Of a stretch of DNA of 64,000 nt, positions 37,201 to 48,114 are shown in pieces; position 1 is the stretch's first letter, and the number at the start of each line of letters is the position of its first letter. The stretch is from Adiantum capillus-veneris (Eukaryota > Streptophyta > Polypodiopsida > Polypodiales > Pteridaceae): contig CM043959.1 of the NCBI GenBank assembly GCA_014529385.2, forward strand, positions 62,695,753 to 62,759,752, in the 5' to 3' direction. The notes beneath the pieces are model-generated. The model did not search any database and was not told the origin of the DNA. It saw nothing but the letters and a program-made list of their open reading frames with translations. Position numbers and translations under genes: made by a program.

Positions 37201-38057
37201 CTCTTAATGACTCGTGTGTGTGTAATTGTGCAAAAGGCTGTATACAAGCTTCAGAAATGATGCGGGGACTTTGTTGATGATGTACTTGAAGATGAATATC
37301 ATGGAGAAGCTACGCGGGAACAGAACCCAGGAGGGCGCAACTAATGAGATCCGGGGACCCACCGACCATACACAAGCCTAGCAATTCAATTGCTGGTGCA
37401 GTATCTCAGAGCATCAGCAATGATAATAAGGACAGATGGCATGATGATGATGATGGCAGTGAGCAGCGGCCAAAGCAAATTGACCATCCCCAACTGTTAG
37501 AGAGGGAGATACAGGTTGAGGAGAGAGAGGGAGAGAGAGAGATAAAGAGGTCAAGATTCGCTGAAAGATTTGAGAGAAAGTCGAACTGATTTCCATGCAG
37601 CTCACGTGGGAAAGAAGAAAAAAAAAAGCGGGCAGAGAACTGCGCAAAAGAGAGAGAGAGAGATCGACCGGTAAACTGAGGCTGGCAAGGGCGATCAGTA
37701 GGTGGGGGCGCTAAGTGTAACACTAGCCCAAAAGGAGGGGCAGAGGGTAGATGGAGTTAGTCTATACCTGTTGGATATTGTGCAAGCATGCAGGCCACCA
37801 AAAAAGTATGAGAAGCACAAGGTTGGCACGATTCCATCTATATGGAGGGTTGCATAGCTGAATGTCTGCACTGCGGTGCACTACCATGCAGAGGTGGGTC
37901 AGTGGGTGGGGGGGGGAAAGCGAGAAAGCATGGAGGGAGGCTAGGAGAGAGAGTGAGAGGAAGTCAGATGACGCCTTGATGTAGTGGGTGGCCACCCTTC
38001 ATGCAAGTCAATGGTTGTACTGTGCATGTGTCTGCACGAGGGCCGCCTTGCATGCCG

Positions 38058-38060
<3 letters not shown>

Positions 38061-38112
<52 letters not shown>
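38061..38112. repeat. (GA)n microsatellite
   Basis: About 26 uninterrupted GA units. Ser-Leu open frames on the opposite strand derive from it. Confidence 0.97.
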
Positions 38113-38115
<3 letters not shown>

Positions 38116-38689
38116 TGAAAATAGTGGGTGGTTGCTGTAGCTCCTGCGCCGTCAGCCACAGATAAGAGAGAGAGAAAGAGTGAAGCATGCAAAGGATGTA
38201 GTGAGAGAGATCGAGAGCCGCTGCATGCGCTATGCCGGGTTAGTGGCTATTGGTGTTGCACGGGGGCTGACATGGGTTCGTGTAGCTATCAATGTTAAGG
38301 CAAAATCCATGCATGCGATCTGATAACGACACCAATTTCCTATGGGTTTGTTGACGGACAGCAGTTGGTGCAAATTAACAGTCTAGCGAGTTAGCGCATG
38401 TATGTGTTGTTGGCTGGCAAGGTGTGTGAGATGGTTGGTAGTCAATTTGACGGATCTTGGAACCATGCAAGCTGGAGGTGGGTGGGAGATGAGTGATTTT
38501 TCATTGGAGTGCTGCATGCTCAATCTGCGGTACACCACTAACTTAGTTAACTACTTTTCGCCATCCTCTGTGTGAGCGCCATCATCTGGCCTTGTTTGCA
38601 TGTGCCAAATCTTGCAAGCTTATAAGTTGCAAGGTTGCATCTCATCCGGCCATATTAAGTTGGTGAAGATTTGGTGATGCAATTGCGAG

Positions 38690-39012
38690 ATCGACTCTTT
38701 CACCGACCAAAGACCATGGACCACCGGCCACCGGCCACCGGACGGCCATTTTTTGATTGTCTTTCGGCTGTCGTCCGGCCAAGATATTGCGGTGAAAAGG
38801 AATATTCCGACGAAGGGAAAAAAAAGAATTTGCCCCCAAATTTGCTCCGTACCACCCACGATCACAAATAGAGATCTCATCTGTGTGCATAGCTGGAATC
38901 CACCAAATATATATGCACCATTGGCTTCTCCTCATATGGGGGCCTTACAAACTGTGCAACATATATTGTGGTGGCAAAACTTAGAGAGGTGGGCATTGCA
39001 AGTATACCAACA
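38690..39012 (-). repeat. copia-3 5' LTR fragment
   Basis: It matches 33085-33410, including ATTGTCTTTCGGCTGTCGTC, ACCACCCACGATCACAAATA and the end TATACCAACA. The remaining ~430 bp of the LTR are missing on the left. Confidence 0.8.
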
Positions 39013-39017
39013 AAGTT

Positions 39018-39390
39018 GTATGTCATAATAGCTAATATCTAATTCCCCTAAATGATTTTCTCATGTTAAATTGATCATTTAATATGGGGAAGTTCCATGG
39101 AAGACAAAGATATGATATTTGTTAAGCTGGCAGGTGAGAGTAGGGATCGAAAGCAGGGAAAATAGGGATCCAAAGGAGGGGACATTTGCAAAAGAATAAT
39201 GTGCAAAAATGGGCTTTAAAGACCCTAAGGTTCATCCCATTAAGACTTCTAGAATGCTAAGGTTCCAAAGATCAAAGGTTGTGTCCAAAGGTCAAAAGCT
39301 TAGGAATATTGGATGCTTTGTGTGTGTACCAAAAGTCTTCACAGCTCTTACAAAGGAGGGGGTGAGCCTTGCAAGTAGGGGATGAGAGAG

Positions 39391-39429
<39 letters not shown>

Positions 39430-39475
39430 AGCCTCCTTTACAAAAAGGGAATGAGGGACACATGTCAGCTCCCTA
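39018..39475. other. Sequence between copia-3 and the chromovirus
   Basis: Non-coding, with an (AC)n tract at 39392-39424. It is continuous with 46951 onward if the chromovirus is removed, and neither part is in the related LTR-K copy at 61.7 kb. The two parts (~1.6 kb together) are therefore probably an insertion of their own, perhaps a solo LTR. Confidence 0.5.
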
Positions 39476-40072
39476 TGTAATGTACCCAACATTAATTCAT
39501 ATAAGCCATTTCAATTATTTTGCAAAGTAATTGAGATTCTCGATTTTGTGAGTCATCATGAGTTTATCAGAGCAATTGGATTGAAAATCGGGTTCAGAAT
39601 CCATTTATTTATGATCTTTCTTTATGTGGAACGATGGGTTTATGCGGGAACCTAATCTATGTGTGAAGAAAAAGCTCAGAGATAGTATTTTTAGGAGAGA
39701 AAGAGAGGTAAGTCAAAATTAGGATACTTCTTTCTTATCTCTTTCAAAATAGAATGGGAACTTGTAAGTATAAAGCTTTTTAAAATCACGCATAAGATTC
39801 GCAAAAAATAAAAAAAATAAAAAAATAAAAAAAATTAGAGCCGCGACGACGCGCGAGCTTTTTCCTTCTTCTATTCTTGAAACCTCTTAGTATTTTTAGC
39901 AGCCCCTAGGGCCTATATAAAGGACCCTTCTCTTCTCACTTTGAACACACACATCTACATAAGCAGAATCTCTCTCGCAACGATGCGCCAGAGAAAACCT
40001 CTCTCCCTTAACCCCTCACCTCCAAGCCATCTCCATCTCCAATCGTCGACGTGCCGTCACCCGATTTGTGAA

Positions 40073-40129
<57 letters not shown>

Positions 40130-40577
40130 CATGCTTTTCTTTTCTCCATTCCAAATCTATGGCTCTGAAGCGTGTAACGTGAAGTTCCAAGGACGCCCAT
40201 GCCGTTGCACCACCAAGGAAGGTGGGAAGAAGGGTGTCAACTCCGAACGCACCTCATGCGGAAGCATCAATCGATGCAGAAGTCGAAGCTATCCAACCGC
40301 CAGCATAGGAATTAGCCGCACGCTCTCCAAATCCAATAAAACAAATTTATAATTATGCATAGTATTCATGTTGACCAGTAAGATGAACTTAGATTTAACT
40401 TTACCTCAAACCGACATGAAACTTGATTGTTCAATCACATGAAACAAGCATATGTTTCATAAAGTAGTAAAAGTATTGTTTCTATAAACTGTTATTGTTT
40501 GATAAAGAAATATTGTGGATAAGTAATTATGGTTTGAGAATATGATTTTGATTGAACTTGTTGAAAGAAACATCTAG
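39476..40577 (+). repeat. Chromovirus 5' LTR, truncated
   Basis: It starts TGTAATGTACCCAACA. TATATAAA at 39914-39921 is the likely promoter, and (CT)n lies at 40074-40125. It matches 44355-45255 over ~925 bp and 45900-46085 beyond that. Homology stops at ACATCTAGA, where Gag sequence begins. The sequence equivalent to 46090-46950 is absent. Confidence 0.8.
40074..40125. repeat. (CT)n microsatellite in the 5' LTR
   Basis: About 26 CT units downstream of the TATA box. The same site in the 3' LTR is ~13 units (44954-44980), and in its duplicated part ~30 units followed by (TA)n (45526-45631). Confidence 0.95.
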
Positions 40578-40580
40578 AAG

Positions 40581-41117
40581 ATGAAGGAGCAAGGCTTAAG
40601 GAGGAGAGTTGAACAAAATCAGAGTTTTAATGGTGCTAGACGACTAGTAAGATTTTCCAATAATGAGAGGCATCCACAAAGAGCCTATGCTGCAAACATG
40701 CAATATCCTGCAAGGTTGGATGTTCGATGCTTTGAGTGTGGAGAACTGGGACATTACCGGAACAGGTGTCCACACTTATCTAACAGAGCAGCGGTAGCCA
40801 CGGAGGCAGACCGAAGACGCCACCCTATTGGAAACAACACTGGACGAGGTGGTGGACGTGGATGAGGGCAAGGGAGAGCAGCAAGGGAATTTGGAAGAGG
40901 TCAAGGTAGGAATGCACATGCACGTGTAACCATAGAAGAACCTACCATTGGTGAAGAAGAAGAAAGAGCGACTATCTATGCAGCTATTGACAACCTTGGA
41001 GCTCAACAACAATTCGCTGTTATTCAGACCCCAGCCACTCATCAAGGTAAATCTTTTAACCTTCTCATCGATTGTGGCAGTACCCATTCTTTTCTATCCC
41101 CAAAATGTTTACGAAAG
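40581..41117 (+). pseudogene. Chromovirus Gag end and protease
   Basis: The CCHC knuckle CFECGELGHYRNRC is at about 40731-40772, after a basic stretch. A TGA at 40863-40865 interrupts GRGGGRG-GQGR, where a CGA Arg codon would fit. The protease follows with [13 protein letters not shown] (about 41063), Cys replacing the usual Ser or Thr after the Asp. The N-terminal two thirds of Gag are missing. The frame continues into 41118 onward. Confidence 0.8.
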
Positions 41118-42689
41118 TTGAACCTAAACCAAAAACAAGCTAAACCTATGACAGTAGAATTGGCTAATGGGAAAACCGTAGTATCTCGACATTCTGTGGG
41201 AATCCTTGATTTTGAACTAGGAGGGTACACTACTTCAGCTTTCTTTAGAACCCTACCAGTTGGGATGTATGATGGGATTATTGGGATGGATTGGTTATCT
41301 AAGAATCAGGCTAGCATCCATCGTGGTCAAGGTAGTTTGAGCTTTCGAGATAGTCAAGCAAGGCAAGTCAAAGTGCAAGGGAAAAGTGGGAGCCCAAAGA
41401 TTCAATTAGTGAAGGCAAACCATCTACTCAAGGGTATGAGAGCTTGTCAACAGGTATTTGTGGTCAAGTTGAATAAGGTCGATCCAAATTCAAGTGATAC
41501 AAAACCCTCGTCGCTTCATGAATATTCAGATATTTTTCCTGAAGACCTTACCTCCCTTCCTCCAACCGGACAAATTGACCATGAGATAGAGATTCTCCCA
41601 GGAAGTGAGCCCGTGTCAAAGAGACCTTACAAAATGGCCTTACCAGAGGCAATTGAACTGAACGAGCAGCTTCGTCAACTTCTGGAACAAGGATTTGTTA
41701 GACCAAGAAAATCTTGTTGGGGAGCACCGATACTTTTTCAGAAAAAGAAAGATGGGACTCTACGACTCTGCATTGATTATAGAGGACTAAACCAGGTAAC
41801 AGTTAAGAACAACTATACTATACCCCGAATCGATGAATTGCTGGACAGGCTACATGGTTCTAAGGTCTTCTCAAAGATAGATCTAAGATCTGGTTACTAT
41901 CAAATCAGAATAAAGGAATCACATATTCCAAAGACAGCTTTCAACACCTGTTATGGCCATTTTGAATTTATAGTAATGTCATTTGGTATAACCAATGCTC
42001 CAGCTACATTCAATAGATTGATGCAGGATATCTTCAGGCCTTACCTGGATGATTTTGTCCTTGTATTCTTTGATGATATTTTGATCTACTCAAAAGATGA
42101 ACAAGAACATGAAGCTCACCTAAGGAAGGATTTAGATATTCTTCGCCAGCATAAGCTATACGCAAAGATGAGCAAGTGCTCATTTTTCTCTCCAAGGGTT
42201 GAATACTTGGGATTTATTGTTTCGCAAGAAGGAATTTCAGTAGACCCCGCTAAAGTTCAAGACATTGTTGAATCGCCTCGGCCAAATAATGTAAGTGAGA
42301 TTAGAGGATTCATGGGAATCACAGCCTGGTACAGAATCTTTATAAAGAATTATGCAGTGATCGCCACACCCTTGACAAACCTCTTGAAGAAAGGAGCAAG
42401 GATCAATTGGGAACCAGTACATCAAGAAAGGTTAGACCAACTTAAGCAATATGTGATTATGGCCCCATGTCTAAAGCTACCAGATTTCAATCAAGCCTTT
42501 GAAGTTGTCACTGATGCTAGTGGAATAGCAGTTGGAGGAGTGTTAACTCAAGAAGGCAGACCAATAGCTTTCACCTCACGTAAGCTTAAGGTTCATGAAA
42601 AGAACTATCCGACCCATGATCTCGAACTGTTGGCAGTCATTCATGCTTTAAAGCTATGGAGACACTATTTATTGGGAAGAAAGTTTTGA
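41118..42689 (+). CDS. Chromovirus protease end, reverse transcriptase and RNase H
   Basis: Over 523 codons the frame shows [10 protein letters not shown] (end of protease), [87 protein letters not shown] and the catalytic [10 protein letters not shown] (about 42062). The thumb follows, then RNase H from [14 protein letters not shown] to [18 protein letters not shown] at 42687 interrupts it directly before LITDHKSLKWIF, and a second TGA lies at 42747 in NM-QRRSVELL. All main reverse transcriptase motifs are present, so the copy is fairly young. Confidence 0.9.
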   Translation: MNLNQKQAKPMTVELANGKTVVSRHSVGILDFELGGYTTSAFFRTLPVGMYDGIIGMDWLSKNQASIHRGQGSLSFRDSQARQVKVQGKSGSPKIQLVKANHLLKGMRACQQVFVVKLNKVDPNSSDTKPSSLHEYSDIFPEDLTSLPPTGQIDHEIEILPGSEPVSKRPYKMALPEAIELNEQLRQLLEQGFVRPRKSCWGAPILFQKKKDGTLRLCIDYRGLNQVTVKNNYTIPRIDELLDRLHGSKVFSKIDLRSGYYQIRIKESHIPKTAFNTCYGHFEFIVMSFGITNAPATFNRLMQDIFRPYLDDFVLVFFDDILIYSKDEQEHEAHLRKDLDILRQHKLYAKMSKCSFFSPRVEYLGFIVSQEGISVDPAKVQDIVESPRPNNVSEIRGFMGITAWYRIFIKNYAVIATPLTNLLKKGARINWEPVHQERLDQLKQYVIMAPCLKLPDFNQAFEVVTDASGIAVGGVLTQEGRPIAFTSRKLKVHEKNYPTHDLELLAVIHALKLWRHYLLGRKF

Positions 42690-42761
42690 CTTATAACCGA
42701 CCATAAGAGCTTAAAGTGGATCTTTACCCAAGCAACCTTGAATATGTGACAAAGGCGATCG

Positions 42762-43895
42762 GTGGAACTTTTACAGGAGTATGACTTTGATATTCTTTAC
42801 CGCCCTAGGAAAGAAAACACGGTTGCAGATTCGTTGAGCCGGAAGCCTTTTGTGGGACTCATATCCATACCTAATAACCGTATCATTAAAAGGATTAAGG
42901 AAGCTGCATCATCTGATCCAGAGTATCAAAGGCAGCTTAACCTTGTTCGATCTGGAGAGTCAAAGACTATACCTTCAATGATACACTTCTCAAAAGATGG
43001 ACTTTGTCTCTACCACAGAGATAGGTTATGTGTACCGAGGGACCCTAACTTAAAGAAGGCTATTTTGTTCAAAGCCCACGATAGCCCTACTTCAGGACAC
43101 CCAGGTTATGCAAAGACTCTCAATGCAGTACGTAAAAGCTTCTATTGGATTGGACAGAAGGCATATGTACTACGATATGTTCGCCAGTGCTTATCATGCC
43201 AAAGGATTAAGGCTGAAAGGGTTAAACTTCCCGGTAAACTTCAACCTCTGGACATTCCACAAATGAAGTGGGAATGTATAAGCATGGACTTTGTCACAGG
43301 ATTACCTACGGTACAAGGTAGGTACAACTCACTTATGGTAGTCGTTGATCTACTCATGAAGGTTACACACCTCATCCTAGTCAAGGCAACATTTACCGCC
43401 TCTGATATTGCACGACTATTTGTTAAAGAGGTTTTCAGATTGCATGGATTACCCAAGAGAATTGTAAGCGATCGAGATGTGAAGTTTACTTCAAATTTTT
43501 GGACTTCGCTCTTCAAGGCAATTGGGACAGAATTGAACTTTAGTACCGCATACCATCCTCAATCAGATGGACAAACCGAGCGAGTCAACCAAGTCATTGA
43601 AGATATTCTCAGAGCTTATTGCAGTAGGGAACCTAATCGATGGATTCAATTTTTACCTCTAGTGGAGTATGCCTACAATGCTTCTTATCACCAAAGCATT
43701 GGTATGACCCCATTTTGTGCCTTATATGGACATGACTGTATCTCTCCGCTTAATTTTTTAGATCTTACCATAAGAGTAGAAGCGTCTAAGAAGATGCTTG
43801 AAGAAATGGAAAGCCAAACGAAAGCCATTCGGAGGGATATTCAAGCGGCTCAGGATCGCCAAAAACAATATGCAGATGGAAAGAGATCCGAGTGA
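42762..43895 (+). CDS. Chromovirus RNase H end and integrase
   Basis: It begins with RNase H's end (ENTVADSLSRK). The HHCC zinc finger HDSPTSGHPGYAKT...CLSCQ follows, and then the integrase core with SMDFVTGLP, VSDRDVKFTS and YHPQSDGQTERVNQVIED, giving the three acidic residues. It ends at TGA 43893-43895 in RSE-RFKEGNKVFL, again where CGA (Arg) would fit. The frame is the same as the preceding piece. Confidence 0.9.
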   Translation: MELLQEYDFDILYRPRKENTVADSLSRKPFVGLISIPNNRIIKRIKEAASSDPEYQRQLNLVRSGESKTIPSMIHFSKDGLCLYHRDRLCVPRDPNLKKAILFKAHDSPTSGHPGYAKTLNAVRKSFYWIGQKAYVLRYVRQCLSCQRIKAERVKLPGKLQPLDIPQMKWECISMDFVTGLPTVQGRYNSLMVVVDLLMKVTHLILVKATFTASDIARLFVKEVFRLHGLPKRIVSDRDVKFTSNFWTSLFKAIGTELNFSTAYHPQSDGQTERVNQVIEDILRAYCSREPNRWIQFLPLVEYAYNASYHQSIGMTPFCALYGHDCISPLNFLDLTIRVEASKKMLEEMESQTKAIRRDIQAAQDRQKQYADGKRSE

Positions 43896-44324
43896 AGATT
43901 CAAAGAAGGCAACAAGGTTTTTCTTCGGATTCATACAAAGAGAAGTACTTTATCACTTGGAAAGTACAAGAAGCTTAGCCCACGTTATTGTGGTCCTTAT
44001 GAAGTGATCAAGTGTATCGGTTCTCAAGCTTACAAGTTGAAGTTACTAGAACATATTAAAGTTCATGACGTATTTCATGTGAGCTTATTGAATCCCTATA
44101 TCCCCAGTGATGATCAACTCCTAAATGATGAACAGATTGTCATGCCTAACCAAAGTATCTTAGAACTCCAGCCATCCAGGATTTTGGAGTCCCAAGAGAA
44201 GATTCTTCGGAATAGAATCCTCAGAGAACACCTTGTTCAATGGCAGGACTACCCTGAAGAAGATGCAACATGGGAAGATGAAGCTACCTTAGAGAAGGAT
44301 TATCCTCACTTTTTCTCGAGATGA
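43896..44324 (+). pseudogene. Integrase C-terminus with chromodomain
   Basis: After the TGA the frame reads RFKEGNKVFLRIH, shifts once near 43940, then continues as CGPYEVIKCIGSQAYKLKLL, VHDVFHVSLLNPYIP and a chromodomain-like end, ILREHLVQWQDYPEEDATWE. It stops at 44322-44324. The final domain places the element among chromoviruses, whose chromodomain is thought to guide integration into heterochromatin. Confidence 0.8.
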
Positions 44325-44954
44325 GGACATCTCGAATCCCTAAGTTGGGGAGATTGTAATGTACCCAACATTTATTCATATAAGCCATTTCAATTATTTT
44401 GCAAAGTAATCGAGATTCTCGATTTTGTGAGTCATCATGAGTTTATCAGAGCAATCGGATTGAAAATCGGGTTCAGAATCCATTTATTTATGATCTTTCT
44501 TTATGTGGAATGATAGGTTTATGTGGGAACCTAATCTATGTGTGAAGCAAAAGCTTAGAGATAGTATTTTTAGGAGAGAAAGAGAGGTAAGTCAAAATTA
44601 GGATACTTCTTTCTTATCTCTTTCAAAATAGAATGGGAACTTGTAAGTATAGAGCTTTTTAAAATCGCGCATAAGATTTGCAAAAAATAAAAAAAAATAA
44701 AAAAATAAAAAAATATAGAGCCGCGACGACGCGCGATCTTTTTCCTTCTCCTATTCTTGAAACCTCTTAGTATTTTTAGGAGCCCCTAGGGCCTATATAA
44801 AGGACCCTTCTCTTCTCACTTTGAACACACACATCTACATAAGCAGAAGCTCTCTCGCAACGATGTGCCAGAGGAAACCTCTCTCCCTTAACCCCTCACC
44901 TCCAAGCCATCTCCATCTCCAATCGTCGACGTGCCGTCACCCGATTTGTGAACA

Positions 44955-44985
<31 letters not shown>

Positions 44986-45366
44986 CATGCTTTTCTTTTC
45001 TCCATTCCAAATCTATGGCTCTGAAGCGTGTAACGTGAAGTTCCAAGGACGCCCATGCCGTTGCACCACCAAGGAAGGTGGGAAGAAGGGTGCCAACTCC
45101 GAACGCACCTCATGCGAAAGCATCAATCGATGAAGAAGTCGAAGCTATCCAACCGCCAGCACAGAAATTAGCCGCACGCGCTCCAAATCCAATAAAACAA
45201 ATTTATAATTATGCATAGTATTCATGTTGACCAGTAAGATGAACTTAGATTTAACGCATAAGATTCGCGAACGCACAAAACCAAAAAAAAGAGCCACGAC
45301 GACACGCGAGCTTTTTCCTTCTCCTATTCTTGAAACCTCTCAGTATTTTTAGCACCCCCTAGGGCC

Positions 45367-45374
45367 TATATAAA
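45367..45374 (+). promoter_or_regulatory. LTR TATA box (third copy)
   Basis: TATATAAA followed by GGACCC, CT-rich sequence and the 67-codon frame. Identical boxes lie at 39914 and 44794. Confidence 0.65.
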
Positions 45375-45525
45375 GGACCCTTCTCTTCTCACTTTGAACA
45401 CACACATCTACAAAAGCGGAAGCTCTCTCGCAACGACGCTCTGAAGGAAACCTCTCTCCCTTAACCCCTCACCTCCAAGCCATCTCCATCTCCAATCGTC
45501 GACGTGCCGTCACCCGATTTGTGAA

Positions 45526-45633
<108 letters not shown>

Positions 45634-45663
45634 ACGCACTTTTCTTTTCTCCATTCCAAAGCT

Positions 45664-45867
45664 ATGGCTCCGAAGCGTGTAACCCGAAGTTCCAGGGACG
45701 CCCATGCCGTTGCACCACCAAGGAAGGTGGGAAGAAGGGTGTCAACTCCGAACGTACCTCATGCGGAAGCATCAATCGATGAAGAAGTCGAAGCCGTCCA
45801 ACCGCCAGCACAGGAATCAGCAGCACGCGCTCCAAATCCGGTAAAAAAAATTTATAATTATGCATAG
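45664..45867 (+). CDS. LTR-internal reading frame, possible Gag N-terminus
   Basis: Its 67 codons start with MAPKRVTRSS and include HAVAPPRKVGRR and EEVEAVQPPAQESAARAP. The basic start and Pro/Ala/Glu-rich rest resemble the N-termini of plant gypsy Gag proteins. It lies ~290 bases after a TATA box and directly after the CT/TA repeats. A GTAAAA sequence (about 45840) after AATCCG could be a splice donor. In the other two LTR copies the equivalent frame is broken early (ACCCGAAG is ACGTGAAG, giving TGA). Whether it is translated is unknown. Confidence 0.4.
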   Translation: MAPKRVTRSSRDAHAVAPPRKVGRRVSTPNVPHAEASIDEEVEAVQPPAQESAARAPNPVKKIYNYA

Positions 45868-46122
45868 TATTCATGTTGACCGGTAAGATGAACTTAGATT
45901 TAACCTTAACTTAAACCGACCGGAAACGTGATTGTTCAATCACACGAAACAAGCATATGTTTCATAAAGTAGTAAAAGTATTGTTTTTATAAACTGTTAT
46001 TGTTTGATAAAGAAATATTGTGGATAAGTAATTATGGTTTGAGAGTATGATTTGGATTGATCTTGTTGAAAGAAACATCTAGAATATGAAATACTGAAAG
46101 AAAATCTTGTTTCTAGATGGAA

Positions 46123-46338
46123 CTCGCAGGTAGCGAGAGGAATCCCCGGTTAGCGGAAATTAAAGTTGAGGTCATCAACTTTCTTTTTTTTTACCTTGCG
46201 GTTAGCAAGATGCCTTACGGGTAGCAAGATGTCCCTTGCAGTTAGCAAAAGGGAAATATGCGCATCTCGCGGTTAGCGATTAGGAAAAACCTTTGCAAAG
46301 GCTCTGTCGATTAGACAGAGAAAGTCCGTGGTTAGCGG
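46123..46338 (+). repeat. Array of nine short stem-loops with a GGTTA-like pentaloop
   Basis: Stem / loop / position: CTCGC AGGTA 46123; TCCCC GGTTA 46143 (one mismatch); AAAGTTGA GGTCA 46162; CTTGC GGTTA 46195; CTTAC GGGTA 46214 (one mismatch); CCCTTGC AGTTA 46233 (2-nt bulge); TCGC GGTTA 46267; CTCTGTC GATTA 46302; CCGT GGTTA 46326 (one wobble pair). Each 3' arm is complementary to its own 5' arm, yet the arms differ from one hairpin to the next. The array lies in the last third of the 3' LTR, downstream of its promoters. Confidence 0.85.
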
Positions 46339-46984
46339 TAAAACTTGTATAAAAACTAAAGACTTTTTTTTTTGCGGATTTCGGAATTCTTTAACTCTAG
46401 TTATGAAAGAATTGTTCGATGATGTTTGAAAGGATTGTACTAAAAAAACTTGTATTAAGAATTAATTAAGGAACATTGTTGTATATGTCGTGGTAGTAAT
46501 TAGATAACATTAAAAGAACGGGTGAGTGCGGTGTGGAAAGTGGGGACTGGCTTAGGTTGCAATCAAGGATGGGTGGACTCGATTAGTCGAGTACTTTTCA
46601 CTTTGTCTTACTTAGTTAGAGATTTATCTCTTGTCATATTTTGGAATTAAGGATAGCGGCCGTGCCTCTTAAACGCGGGGAAAAAGGTGTTGTTTTTGAA
46701 TTCTTAATATGTGAAAGGGAATTTCTTCTCTTATAATATAGAATCTAGAGTCCATAGAACCTTTAACCTCATCGACCTAGCTTGTGGCGTAGGGTCCTGT
46801 AACTACGAACACATCAGGTGGAAGTCTTCTTCTCTTTCGTTGCTCGTACCCTTGCTTCGCATTATCGGAGTAGGGTGTCGTCAACGGATTTAGGGAATAA
46901 AGAAGGCTATCTTCCAAGTCGCCCCGATCTTTTAGGACGGGGACCTTACACCCTATGCCAGATGCCCACAAGGTGTACTGAAAT

Positions 46985-47310
46985 CCTATTGGATGGCCAT
47001 GGAGGTGGACCAATGAGAATTAGGCTAGAGTAAATCTATTTTAATTAATTTAAAAACACTTAATAAAAGAACCAATAAGCATTAAGCTCTCTAGAAGACT
47101 ATTGGATAGTCTCCCAAGGGGTCCAATGAGTATTCAACAGCCCAATGGCTTGCCTGATTCTTATTGGCCAGGAGACAAAGGGGTCCAATGAGAGTTTAGT
47201 TGCATTAATTAATTACCTAAATCTCTCACAAAAGGGGGAAGGTGACACATTTCATAAGGCTATCACTTATGCTCCTTAAATCCTATTGGCTAAGCCTGGA
47301 GAGGTCCAAT
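46985..47310. repeat. Four spaced ATTGG...CCAAT inverted repeats
   Basis: The pairs lie at 46985-47017, 47099-47130, 47160-47192 and 47283-47310. Each has TATTGG, 12-20 bases, then CCAAT, usually CCAATGAG. The third pairs over 8 bp (CTTATTGG with CCAATGAG, one wobble). AGACTAT-TGG-ATAGTCT at 47096-47112 forms its own 7-bp hairpin. Confidence 0.7.
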
Positions 47311-48114
47311 GGGGTGGTAGCATTAACATATAGCAAGAGGGGTCTACCAAGAGAGAGAGGGGGCTGAATTTTCAAAGGCATTATTGCATACACACTCACA
47401 CTAACTCATGTGTGAAGCAATAAGAGTCTCTCTCTCTCTCTCTCCTTCTCAACCTTTAATGGAAAGCATATCACCTACTCCAAGCTTATGATAAGGGAGG
47501 CCTACACCATCAAGTCTTGGCTTTGTGATGCAAATCCAACAAAGAGCCAAGATTCAATGCATGCTCATATCCTCTACCATGCTAATTACTAAGATATGAT
47601 ATGCTAATATGAGTGACTACATGAGGAGATGTACATCTTTCTCGTAAGACTACTCCTTCTTCCTCTCAATCTACTCTCATACCCCGCTAGCTCTCACCAC
47701 CTTCGAAGGTGTGTGAGGTCTTGGGTCTGAGACCGTGAGGGAATTGATGTTGTGTTTTTTCAATTGTTTTGCTTAGTGCTTGAAGATTTCATCTTCATTG
47801 CACTAGCTAGTATTGAAGGAACACAAAGAATTGTATTGAAAAATGTCTCTCTTGATGGGAGAAACCATAATACAAAGCCTTTTGGAGGGGGGACCGGCTC
47901 CATGTAACTCCGGTCCTCAACTATTGTCAATAGCTTAATTTCTCTCTCTTTTGAAGTATTGTTCATGCTATCTAACTAGGTGTTATACTTTTTGTTTCTC
48001 TCTCCACCCAAGCACTCTTGTTATTCTTATTAGGAATCTATTCTAATGAAATGCTCACTATGTTCATGCTATTTCCTGCTACACACAAGTTACTAGGCCA
48101 TTAAATATTACATT
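47311..48114. other. Non-coding sequence right of the chromovirus
   Basis: Purine-rich tracts and a (CT)n stretch near 47427-47445 are present, but no protein that I recognise. At about 48115 the sequence becomes alignable with LTR-K at 61.75 kb. Confidence 0.5.

Larger units (their letters stand above)
34080..38690. other. Unassigned non-coding filler within copia-3
   Basis: A GC-richer, GA-repeat-like stretch occupies 34080-34260, then AT-rich sequence follows to about 36 kb. Three loosely repeated phrases CCTAAATCGG..GAATCTGC lie at 34900-35025, and a region with purine-rich tracts at 37.4-38.1 kb. I find no protein, LTR pair or RNA gene. It may hold one or more further insertions that I cannot identify. 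Confidence 0.5.
32656..39012 (-). mobile_element. Ty1-copia element copia-3, mostly deleted or replaced inside
   Basis: The target duplication AAGTT flanks it (32651-32655 and 39013-39017). The outer ends are TGTAAG (32656) and CCAACA (39012). A full 3' LTR lies at 32656-33410, an RNase H fragment follows at 33548-34065, and only ~320 bp of the other LTR remains at 38690-39012. The 4.6 kb between is not recognisable copia sequence. The insertion lies within LTR-K sequence: its left flank ...CCCAAGTCAAG matches 61.74 kb. Confidence 0.8.

Noticed and set aside
36484-37723. Possible short host genes (for example 36594-36788, 37344-37589)
   Set aside because: No splice sites, domain motifs or conserved composition. 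The frames overlap purine-rich low-complexity DNA and lie inside the copia-3 insertion.
37941-38192. Leu/Ser-rich frames on the minus strand
   Set aside because: They are translations of the (GA)n microsatellite.
39941-40352. Frames across the 5' LTR (MNTHIYISRIS..., MNTLSLSLSL...)
   Set aside because: They run through the (CT)n tract and differ between LTR copies. Only the 45664-45867 frame has a plausible start context and Gag-like composition.
46123-46338. Telomere-like GGTTAG repeats
   Set aside because: The hexamer appears only where a GGTTA loop meets a closing G. The spacing is irregular and plant telomeres are TTTAGGG. The self-complementary arms explain the pattern better.
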